Part shown: piece after piece, positions 22,834-33,580 of the stretch | Numbering within the stretch: position 1 is the stretch's first letter | Layout of the letters: each line of letters starts with the position of its first letter | Assembly (NCBI RefSeq): GCF_003711515.1 | Contig: NW_021167081.1 | Span: 1,042,236 to 1,106,235, forward strand | Source of the DNA: Sodiomyces alkalinus F11 | Lineage: Eukaryota > Ascomycota > Sordariomycetes > Glomerellales > Plectosphaerellaceae | Length of the DNA: 64,000 nucleotides | Direction: 5' to 3' | Notes under the pieces: model-generated | Told to the model about the DNA's origin: nothing | The model's database searches: none | Seen by the model: the letters and a program-made list of their open reading frames with translations, nothing else | Made by a program: the position numbers and the translations under genes

Positions 22834-25718
22834 CGAAACCGTCGCAGGCTCGGAATCGCCCACATTGACACGGGAAACTGAAGAAGAGGGGATGGTGATG
22901 TCGTTCTCCTCGAGGAGTGCACGCAACGAGGCAATCTCCTGTTCAGCCCGGTCCAGATCCATCTTCAGACCGGCCAAACCCGTTTCCGCCTGCCACTTGT
23001 GCTCCATGGCCTCTTCGGCGCGACGACGCAGAATTTTGATTTCGTGCCGCAGATTCGAGACGTCCCTCTCATACCCGCCCTTTACCGGGGAGTCGGAGAG
23101 AAGCCGCTCGCGCTCCATCTCTAGAGCTCTGATCTTCTTCTCGTTCTCGCGATTCTGAAATTCCTGCCGTTCGAGGAGATTCCGTAGAGCGCTGTGAAGC
23201 GCATCCCTCTGGGCCTCCACGTCCTTTAGGCGCTCCGCCAGGGCTTCGCGGGATTCAACTCCACCTTTCACGGTGTTGGACCTGGATAGGCCGGTAGGCG
23301 GCCTCTGCAGTTTGAAAGAGCCTCCCGTCACGGAATTCGATCTTGAAAGTGCGACGGACGACCTTGAAGGGGGGCCCTCGGAAATCTGCTTCGAGTTCCG
23401 GAGGCTCTTGTTCTCGGTCTTTAGAGACTGCAACTCCTGTTGCATCTTGGTCGACTCGTAGGTCAGGTTGGCATACTCGGCGGCCTCGGTTTCGAGACCT
23501 TCCAAACGAGCCCGGAGTTGGGGCACGACCTCGTCTCGCAGGTTGTCGCGCTCGTTGGAAGCGTTCTGCAACTCCCCCCGCAGGGCAGAGAGGAGATCTT
23601 CGAAGCTGTCTTTGACTTTCCTTTCGTCCGCAAGCCTCCGCCGAAGATCCTCGCACGTCTGCTCCAGCTCCTTCACACGGCTGTTCGCATCGACGTTGTT
23701 CAGCTGGGCCATGTCCATTTGTGACGCCTTTTCGGACAGTTCCCTGATTTGCTGGTCCAGCATTTTCCTCTTGTCGCGCTCATTCTGGAGTTTGTTCGTC
23801 AGCTCGAGTCTGATGGAAGCCTTCTCCTGCTCCGTCCTCCTCTGAATTCTTTCCACCTCTTCCTTGTTCGCATCGTATTCGCTGAATTTGGTAGAGCTGG
23901 CTCCCGAATCGGAGAAGTAGTCGCTAGTTCTCTTATTGGGAGCCTGCGGGTTGCCGGCCTCGGACTGAAGCCTGTCGACCAGGTCCTCCAGGTCCATCTC
24001 GCGCCGGATGGAGGCGGCCAGCTCGGCGCTAATCGCCTTCAATTCGTCTTCCATCTCCTGTATTTGACCCGGCGTCGATGAGCTTGGTACTAGTGCTGGC
24101 GGTGTCAGTAGGCTTGTTTCACAGTATCCCAGTGGGCTGACAGGGACCACATTTGGCATGGAGCCCTTTCGTTGTGGTATAGAATTGGTAGATGGGTTCG
24201 TGACATCTGCCGAGCCCGGATGCCTGGTCGATATCGGCGACGGCAACGACGAGAACTCGGTGGTCGAGGGCGACGGTGACAGAGCCCAATTGAAGAAGGA
24301 TCCGAACTTGGAAGATCCAGGAGATTTGGGAAGTGGTTTGCTCGTGTCCGGTGGCCTGCTCGAATCGATGGCGGTTGTCGGTGGTGTGGAAATGAGGCTG
24401 GCTCGTTCAACCTTTTGTAAATTGAGATGTGGTGGCGTCGGCTTCGGTGCAACAATGGACATGGTAGAATTATCATTAGAGTTGGTGCTGTATGCCGACT
24501 CGGATTGCGCGTCCTCCCCTTCCTCCACGATGTCTGGTGGTCTGGCAGTACGGGTGTCTAAAGGTTTTGTCGTCAGGCTGTCGTCGGCGGTCACGTCTCC
24601 ATATTCCGGTGGTAAAACTGGATAACCAGATTTAACGGCAACCGGGTTGTTGATGGAGGTATTTCGCGACGGCCAGCGGGCCCGATCAGTGCCTTCGTCA
24701 CCGCCGTGGGGATGTCCTTGGGACTCTTCGATGAAGCTCTTTTCGGGGATATTGTTTTTCTCGGGCTGCTCAGTCGGCGTTCTAGTTGAGAACAGATAGG
24801 TTAGATTAGGTGCTTGGGGATGGTTGCATTATGTATGAGCAGCCCGCTTCGGAAGCCAGTCGAACCATAAAAAGAGACAAACATAGGAGAGAAGAAAGAA
24901 GGAGAAGAAAGAAGGAGAAGAAAGAGAAAGCGAAAAAGAAGAACAAAAGACAAAAAAACTCACTGTTCGCTCTCCACAGAAGTATAATAATCGGCCAAGG
25001 GAGACGTTGTATCGGGCTGATACGGCTGGATATGTGCCGCCGGATCCTCGTAAAGAGTAGGCGAGTCGGCTTGAATAGAGCGAGAAAATCTGGTCTCGGG
25101 TCTAGGAAGGTCTGCGCTGTCGAAACCGTGTCCACCTTCGGAAAAGCGAATAGCCAAGGGCGAAGCAGAGGAAGACAGCGGCTTCCTCTTGATGGTGTTG
25201 GTATTGTAGAGTGCCGGCGTACCTACGGCGGCCACTGACTGAGATCGGACGTGACCAGGAGAGACTGGACGGGGAGAAGAGGCCGGAGACGAATAACCCT
25301 CGCTGCGGAAGGGCAGGCCGCGAGAAAGGCCTTCCGTAGTTGTTTGAAGGGGGGCAAGCTTGTCGGTCCCAGTAGAGTGGACGGCGACAGCGTGAGGAGG
25401 CTCGTTGTTGTCGTCGATACGTATGTAGTGGCTGTAGTCGTCGTCGTCGTCGTCGTAGTTGTCGGCGTTGACGTTGTCGTAATGGTTGTAGTGGTTATCG
25501 AATTGAGGGTATCTCAGGTCGAACTGTTGATGCCGGTAGTTTAGAGGGTATTGATGTTGCTGGCCGTGGTTGGTATGATGATGGTGATGGTTACGGTGGA
25601 CGGGGTCGGCTGAAGCGCGAGACGTCTCAGGCAAGTCAGTGTAGCGTCCCAACAGGCCAAGGCTCTCGACGCTGTCACGAGGGAGGTGACCCCCTCGAGG
25701 GAGATCGCGGGCGTCCAT
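21886..25718 (-). CDS. large coiled-coil protein, function unknown
   Basis: Two exons, complement(25718-24964) and (24781-21886), join in frame to 1216 aa. The donor is GTGAGT, the acceptor ACTAG, and the intron is purine-rich. Residues 1 to about 470 are polar and low in complexity, with His-, Asp- and Ser/Pro-rich runs including seven consecutive aspartates. After them comes a long heptad-rich region with few prolines (about 520-1200), interrupted by a Ser/Arg-rich hinge and a short (TA)n run encoded by a hexamer repeat. A basic SPRKQNLLSP...FFPRSPRSPRH patch lies near the end. Similar ascomycete proteins are annotated as M-protein-repeat or intracellular-transport proteins because of the coiled coil alone. 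A role in polarity, septation or trafficking is possible but not shown. Confidence 0.85.
22801..22830. repeat. hexanucleotide microsatellite inside the coiled-coil gene
   Basis: Five copies of TGTCGC lie in frame within the coding sequence. On the minus strand they encode alternating alanine and threonine, so length changes would not shift the frame. Confidence 0.9.
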
Positions 25719-27911
25719 CCGGTATTAATTCATTAGATAGGGACAAACAGGCATTCAAGTCCAGGGCAAGACAAAAGCCCCCGAGGCGAGATACCTAACA
25801 CAAATCGAGGCGTAGTCCCGGGACCCTATCTCGCTGTGAATGGAACGACCGCAGGTTTGACAGGTTGGCAACGGTAGTTCAATAAAATGAGCCATGGTCC
25901 GTTCTTTCAGGGCAACGAACGAAAAGCAGAGCAAGGCCTGGTCCAGTTCGGCAGACTGGTCAATGCGGCAAGGAAGAGCGTGGAGGGTGGGATCGCGCGG
26001 CTACGAGTGGACAGAATGGGAGAAACCCCCCTTGTCCCTTGTCCCTTGTCTCTTGTCCCCCTTTTTCCCCCTTTTGCCTCCCCTGAGCAACTGCCCCAAG
26101 AGGCTAATAAGGTAATAAAGGGTCACCCTTCAACGACCGCCCCGGCGCCAACGGCCAGCCACCGAGGTTAAAAGGGGGGTCTTCGTCCTCGACTGGGGAA
26201 CACGTGGGAGGCCAATCAGGAGAGATTGTGCGGAGTAGACTTTTGGTACCTTGCGTTAGCGCATCAAACGGTGGCAGGGGTTCGTTATCTGCACATAAGG
26301 AAGGAGTAAGGGGTACTTCGTTAATGATGAAGCACTCATACCTTACGAAGTCACTCCATGACAAGGGCACGCTGCTAATATTTTCTTGCGGAACGAGAGT
26401 CCGCGTGTCCATGCGCAATACGAATAAGGACAAGCTCCTTCAAGCAGTCGCCCAACCTCCCTTTTACTTAAGATAGTGCAAAATGTACTGTGAAATACGA
26501 AGGGCGAAGTGCTCCGTAAGATTATCGTACCTTTGGTATCGAGCATCCGTTCATATTCCCGCTTCTTGGTGCATGGGGGATTACAAATGCGAAAAAGACA
26601 TTTTGAAGGGTCTTCATTCCAGCCTCCCGTTCTGAGGCGCTGGGAGGACATCGAAGTGGCTGGTTTGTTTGAATGAACCGTGTTCGCCGATCGGTGGTCA
26701 ACCTCCAGGGTTTGCAGATTCAAGATCCACTGCCCTCGTTCCCCAGCCGAACGAAGTATTCTGTACATTATGCTTATCCAAACTCGGGAGGCGCTGAAGT
26801 GATCACTTGTGTGGTTTATCCAGGCCCTGCCGTATCTGCACAAAGTATTTTCTTCAAGACCGCGTTCGTGGGATAGGAAGATGAAGAAAAGGGGGAAAAG
26901 GAAGGTGAGAGAGAGAAGGAATCGATCTTCTTCCACTCATGACTCGCCAAGACATATCCGTACGGAGTAATTTCAGATTACAGATTACACGTACATCAAG
27001 CAAGAAAGGAAGGGTGGGGATCGTTTTTACCCCTGAGACAGACCCCAATTCCAGAGTAACTCTACCTTGTATTTTGATTGGCTAATTGGGAACGTGGAGT
27101 TGCTCTCACTCCTGACCTTAGCCTTCGTTGTTGTCGAAGCGGTGAGATTCACACACGAAGATGGACTTTGGACGGAGAGCAGGATGGCGCCAGTGCCGCT
27201 GCATCGCAATTCGTCCAGCAGTTCCGCGAGAAGGACGCTAATGCATGCACTTTACGAAGTACCTCGAAGAACCATGGACGAATCCGCATGCGGGTTTCTC
27301 ATGTCTCCCTCGAGGATGGATGATTGTGATCCTCGACACCTGAATCACTTGCCTAATAAAAGCTTGATTCTCCAGGCGAACCTCGCTCCCTACGCGCACC
27401 TATTTCTTCGAATTTTTTTTCGTATTCCTGCAGACAAGGGCTTCAATCCCACGATAAAATGATGTAGCTGACTCGAGGGATACGTGCGACCTTCTCCGCT
27501 CATCTGTGAGAATTGGCCACTGCATCTGTCGGCCGAGTCTTGACCTCCGCTGCGGTTTGTGTTCATGAAGCAAACAACGCTGCAAGGCAGTTTGCAATGC
27601 GCATTTAATTAGCTTGCCCTACTGGCTGGGGTCTACACCGGTTTAGATCAACGGCCAGCCCGAGCTATTTTCGAACTTGCTGGGCCGATACGGATACATA
27701 CGATCATGACTGACTGCAACGCTCAACTTTAACTTGAGCAAGTGCCGGTCGTCGGACTTGAACGACGGCCAAGTTCACGCTCTCGTGTCCCAAAGTATGT
27801 AAGCCGCGCGCATCCGGGACTACGCTCGGCTTCAGAGCGGAGCTTATGAGTCGATCATATTCTCTTCTTCTCTTATTTCTCCTGCAAACATCCAAGGCAA
27901 TGTCTCGATGA

Positions 27912-28982
27912 CTACAGTACGTCTTCTACAGGTGCAGTTCGACCGGGACGAGGTCTGATTTCTGCATCCAAGATGGCGATGGTTGCCGCCCCCGCGAAAA
28001 GGGTGTCCTCATTCGCAAGTATGAACCTGGCGAGCTCATCGACGTCTTAAAATGCATATCGGTCGTCTCGGGTACGTAAACACCCAACTTATCCATATCT
28101 GGCTCCCAATGAAAGGGGTGGCCATGGCCCATTGTAAAGAATATACGGTCTCATCGCGCCGTTATACGCCAAAGCGCTTCCATCCACGATGGTCTCTGTG
28201 AATGGCGGAGACGTTCGACGTCCGACCAAGCCGCCGACAATATAATTGGCTGAAAAAGCAGCGGACTGCTTCTCGTTCTTGCTTGGCAAACTTGGACTGC
28301 ATCTCAAAGCCTTCTTCCTCCTCCCCTGGCTTTGTGGTATTGTCTGTGTGCCTAGGATGGTAGAGCTTAAACAAAGTCAGGGGGGGACCAGGTTAGTACT
28401 TGTTATCATGAAGACCAAAGTCTGGTGCTTACCCTTGTCGCAGGAGGGGGTGCTGCTGCTGGCGACATGCAAATTCGATCACTTACCGACATCCGAATGC
28501 CGGTATGTATCAAACGATCCGCCGGAGCCCTTGCACAGCGATATGAGCAAGCCCCTTGGGACACCGGTCCATCCGAAATAACTCGTAAGCAAGATATGGT
28601 TTTTGCGAGGCTATTACATTTTAACGTGATGATTCGTCGCGTCACCACGGTGCTCGAGGGTATATGTGAGGCCGCAAATCAGAGCCCTCAGATTCAGCAG
28701 GCTCTGGAACTAGGCCCAGCCGTGCCGGCAAGCATGCAGTTTGATTTTCTCGGTGACTGCAATGGCGACGGTATCTGCTGCTCTGGCCTCAGACAAGGGT
28801 GCATGTGTTTTACTCGGCGGCACAAGTGAACTTGTTCCAATGATAAAGCCAAAATGGCGGGTTGGTAGACTAGTGCGGGCATCCACGACAGTAGATATCG
28901 AATCTGTACGAGGTTTACGGTGCGTTTCTTGATACAGCTGGAAACTGTGAGTTCGAGGTTTAGGAGTGGCAGAAACCAGCAT
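27912..28982 (-). pseudogene. decayed protein-coding remnant, family not identified
   Basis: Several minus-strand pieces look like real protein but sit in different frames. The best are 28982-28710 (IIGTSSLVPPSKTHAPLSEA...), about 28307-28089 (ANYIVGGLVGRRTSPPFTET..., ending at a stop after GARYG) and about 28046-27912 (DVDELARFILANEDTLFAGA... then a stop). The first and second are separated by out-of-frame sequence. The second overlaps a different frame with protein-like QSKFAKQEREAV, suggesting a frameshift near 28260. The third is preceded directly by a stop in its frame, although an acceptor-like TTTTAAG lies there. I cannot name the family. A gene with unrecognised introns is the alternative reading. 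Confidence 0.35.
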
Positions 28983-29311
28983 CGAGGTATGGGCTCTTGT
29001 TTGATGTGGTTTGATGAGATAGTTACTGGATTTTGATGGCAGTATCTAGGCATAGGTGTCCCCATGGCCTCACTTGGAGCGAGGGCACCGCAAGCTGGAA
29101 GTTTAATGTTTTCCACCGAGCTCAATAGTGGTAAGAATCAATGCGGTCTGAATACATAGGTGCTATAATAATCTTTTGTATCCAGAGGAATGTGTGGTGG
29201 CTTGAATTGCATATATCGTGGAGGCTGGCAGAATGTGAAAGAAGGACAATGGACAACACCAACCTATCTGTTACGCTGAGCGCAAAACATTCGGCAACAT
29301 TTACATAACTG

Positions 29312-29438
29312 GCGCAGTTGGAGTAGTGGTTAACTTGTTGCCCTCCCATGAGGCAGGCAGAGAGTGAGTTCCCAGTTCCTACCTTGGATATATCCCTGAC
29401 TGACTTAAACAGCACTGGTTCGAACCCGGTACTGCGCA
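29312..29438 (+). tRNA. tRNA-Gly(CCC)-like Pol III unit with an internal insertion
   Basis: The 5' and 3' ends fold like a tRNA. The acceptor stem GCGCAGT (29312-29318) pairs with ACTGCGC (29431-29437), followed by discriminator A. The D arm is GAGT/ACTT with AGTGGTTA as loop. The T arm is ACTGG-TTCGAAC-CCGGT. A T-run terminator begins about 29442. The anticodon region reads TTGCC-CTCCCA, giving anticodon CCC in the usual frame (pos 32-37). Between this and the T arm are about 65 bases where a tRNA needs about 11. If a normal 37/38 intron is removed, the 3' half of the anticodon stem does not pair well. Without splicing, GGCAG at 29352 pairs but leaves a 9-base loop and a long extra arm. It is either an unusual intron-bearing gene or a disrupted copy. 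Confidence 0.5.
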
Positions 29439-32400
29439 GTTCTTTTTTTCTTGCCTATTTCTGGCTCGTTCTCTTTTACATTATCATAGTATCAAGTCAG
29501 CTATCTTTTGCCCTCTACTTCTCCTTGTTCTCCAGTGTAGACTTAGCCACATTGCGTGGAATTTGAGTGGGCTCCTCCTTGTTCCATCGCTGCTATGCTA
29601 CACTGTTTTTGTCCTTTCTCAAACGGACAATCTGGACACATCCTTTATCTTGGGATTGACTGACCTACAAATTCCAAGCGAGAATTGAGGTGTGTCTAAA
29701 TTCTTGAATATCGTATAGGGCAGAACGAGATGCCGTTGAGCTTTGCTGAGCCTCAGTTGAGGTTGTGTCGTCAGTCGTCGTCGACATGAGACCTAATTGG
29801 CCAATCAAAATCATCACGGATGAACATTTGCCCACCTCACAAGGGAACTTGACTTTGAGATGTAGAAGTAGTGTAGAGTGTGTCGACTAATATCATAATA
29901 ATCGGCCAACCAGTCCAGGCTATGTCCCCAACCCCGCCGCCGTCTCCAAAACGCATTCCAGGACGAAGACGTCCAATCTCGACTTCGACGTCTCGACTAA
30001 CGTCTCACACAAGTCCTTACTACCTAGATATACAGCAAGACCGCATGCCCCTTGCCTTGCTTGGTACAACTGAGGCCAGACCGTTTCCCCAGACCGCCGG
30101 GCTGCTGTCGCCTTGGTTACTCACACAAGCAAGACCACACCTCGGCACGGAATAGGGCCGGTCCTGGGTTCGTTCCCGAGTAAATCAAGCAGTCGCTCTC
30201 CAAGTATATGCCCTCAGACACGTCCAATTCGAAATAGCTTCGTGGACTTCGTACACCCATACAATAACAGATTTGCAAAAAAAATTTAAATTTGCTACTT
30301 CTCCGAAATGTCCTGTCCTCCGGGTTACGCTCTGTCGTTTGGCGCGATTCGCGGTCGTCCCCGTAGATTCTGTCGCATTGGGAAGGTATTTTGATCGCAA
30401 ATATGCTTCATCAACGGCTTCGTAGAAGCATATGCTCGAAAATTATGCAAGCTAGACGTTGAAGCTCACATCGCGTCACATCGTCCTGGAGGTCGTTCTG
30501 TAATCGACGTGGTGGTGGATTCGTGGTGGAGGCTGGGAGTCGGAGGACCGAAAGCGGACTAGCGTTTTGAGCATTAGCATTACTGCCCCGCTAAAACGGC
30601 GACTCACCGTTTTGATATGGAGGCGTGGACCGGGGATTGGGTCCTGAGGCCCACAATTGCCGTCAAGTTCGGAGCTGAGACGACTTTTAACACTGTACGG
30701 GGTATAATGCTTAACCAATTGTGAAATCGTGCCTACCTTATGACGGGAAGTGCTTGGTATCGTGTTACCTTGTACCATCTATTAGCAGTTGTCTAGGTAC
30801 CTTGGCTTAGTCTACTCTGACAGCGACTGCCAAACCATATATATCCAGGCGTTTTAATATATTCGCTCCTATAGTCCTATATCGTAAGAGCTGAACCCGT
30901 TATCTCTGGGAGCCGACTAAACCGAACAATTGAAATTGAGGGTATATTCCACGTTATGTTGGTTCGCAGAAAAGTTACGGATACACACACACACCAACCA
31001 CGGCATCCGCGCGGACGCTAAAAAAGCCATAATTACATTGTGGGTTCCGTGAACGTGAGATAAGCTGGCGTGATTGGACAACGAAAAGCCCTAGGTCCAC
31101 TATCTGGCCCAATATCCTGATTTTGGGCTACAGGGGTCGATAAGCTTGCTGCTGGTTGACGCAAGGCTGCATGCCTATGACGTCGCTAGTTCCATAAACC
31201 GTAACGTCAGTTTCGATATTGCTGCATTTCTGTCCCTGGAAGCCCCTGGTAAAACCGCTACGACAGCGTGCCCCATGGCAGCGCAGCTGGAACAAGCCGG
31301 GACGGTGGGAGGGGGGAAAACGAAAAGGGCATGACAACGTTTCGGTTGAAACGGAGACTTTTCATGGACAATGGGGCGGCCCTTGATTACGTTATTCGGT
31401 AACGTAGGTAACGTTCTCGGCTGCAGAATTTGGCAATGTGTTCTCACTCTTTCTCACCCTGTCTATTAATTCTTGTTAAAATTGCTCTATTTTATTCTGC
31501 TACGAGTTGCTCTGCCGATTCATCGACATTCACCCACAATGCCAACACAATTTGGTGAATGGTTATCGGACTATATCCAATCTCTTACCGCTTGTCTTAA
31601 CGTCATATTGGCGTCGCCGGACGTTGCATGCCTATTAGTGCGGTTGTTAGTGTAAACCTAGCGGGAAAAGAAGAAGAGGAGAAAAAAAGATGACAAAAGG
31701 AAGGAAAGAAACGAGACCCGAATCGCCAGGTTCGAACAACCGATGTCTCGTTCCCCCGTGCTTTCGAGTTCTGATAGACACGCACGGGCCACCCGGCGAA
31801 CGACAAATAGCTACTTGCTGCGACGCAAGAGCGTGACCATTTTCGGCCGCAGGAAGAAAGGCATGAAAAAAAAAGTTGCCTCCCACTCCTCTGCCGTAAG
31901 GCCTCCGATTTGAACATATTCACTAGCAGTAGTATCCTCCGCCCCTCTTCCCCTAAACCCCGCCTTTCCTAGTGCCCTCTCCGGTGGTGCTCCGAGCATG
32001 TGACCTTGCCGCCTTCCCATCAGCCCGTGGCACCACGACAGGACTACCGCTATGGGAGACCCCGCTGACCTATGTGGCCCCGGAAGAGGCAAAGAGGGAA
32101 AGAAGAGAAGAGGGAAGGAAAGAGGGACGGGTCGGTGATTACAGGTATCGAAGGATCGTCTATCCGATTTTCAACAAAGTATATCTCCCCGTCCCTCTCG
32201 GTGGGGAGACAGTATCTTTTATACTTCGTAGTTCTACTTCACTACGTACGTGCAAGGTATATTCGTGCATCGGTTTGCTTCCGCGTCTTCTCTTGAACCC
32301 TAGGGATGGAAAACCGTGGAAGCTTTTTGGTTACCCACATGTCTTTTTCTGCCCCTCTCTCCAAGTTTTTCTTCGTAACCTCTGACTCCTATACATTTGC

Positions 32401-33580
32401 CCTTAGCGGTCCTATCAGTAATACTGGCTTCAGACTATGTCATCACAACGGCAACATGAAAGTAGACCAGGTCATTTCCCCCCTCCATCGCCCTACGAAG
32501 TCGGTCTGAAATAATTTTGAGTGGGCAACATGGTCTTTCGTCTTCCCTCCCGAAGGTCCTCCCGAAGGGATGGGGGTTGTTTTTTTCTTTTCTTTTTCTT
32601 CCCTTGTGGTCTTTTGCTGTTGTCTATAGGTCTCTTGCCACGGGGGGGGGGGGGGCATAGCAAATTCTTCCTCTCGCCTTGGTTGGCCAAGCACCCTTAT
32701 TGTATCCTGCCTATTCGCTGCATCGGCGTCCTGGTGCCGCCGCTCTGTGCAGTCAAGTTCCATCATCGGAGTCGGACTCTCTTCCGTAATACCCAGCCCC
32801 ATACGCACGGCGGCGCCGTGCTAACCTGCCTCTCCTGGCCCAGGTTAGGCCCCGGATGATGTCTTATTTTCACTGTTGCACCCAACCGCACTTGTGCCCT
32901 CTTCCACCACCACCGGCGTAAGAAAAAAAAATCGCTCGGCTTTCTCACCTAACCGCGCCGTGTTGACAAGCCGCGGAACGCATATCGGCTGTCGTATCGC
33001 ACACACCTCTTTTTTTCAGCCTCGTATACGATTCAACGATTGCACCCAGTTAAATCGCGACCCTTGGCTGGATTCCGTCCTATTATCCCTCGAGGCCTAG
33101 TTGGGCGCTCCCCTTTCAACTCACGCCGCCCAGAGTGACATGAGCTTCTAGACAGAGAGGAAGAGTAAGAGAAGAAAAAAGGGAAGGAAAAGAGGAGCGT
33201 GCACAGCGAGCCCTATCCGGTTACTTGGTCGATCAAAACAAGCACAGTATTCGGACTGTCCCGTCGCCCTACTTCGCACGTCCTTCTCCCTCTCATTGAC
33301 GGTAACACGTACGGTTGGCCTTGGCTGCCCATATCGCCTTTGCTCAACTGTATGGCTGGCGGGCCTCCCTTTCGCTCTTCGCTCCTCCTCAACTACCTTG
33401 GCGACCATTAGATGGAGTGCATGATCAATGCGGGCCCAACTTCCCTCGGAATCTGTACATCGCCGCGGCGCCAAAGTACAAGTCCCGATTCATATTGCGT
33501 GACGCGAGAAGCAACCCACTCGGAGAAACCTCACGCGTCCTCCCTGGTCAACCACTTGGTACACTTTCACTGTGTGGAAG

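Larger units (their letters stand above)
25719..33580. other. gene-poor stretch of 7.9 kb
   Basis: No intact protein gene is supported here. The first few hundred bases are the upstream region of the coiled-coil gene. Items called separately are a decayed coding remnant (about 27.9-29.0 kb) and a tRNA-like unit (29.3 kb). The rest is unique-looking sequence with TACTCCGTA-like motifs (about 26230 and 26961), homopurine tracts and a 14-base G-run near 32641. The part beyond about 33.0 kb is presumably the promoter of the Zn2Cys6 gene. Confidence 0.5.

Noticed and set aside
30185..31450. short frames near 30-31.5 kb
   Set aside because: They are isolated, lack splice partners and show no protein-like pattern.
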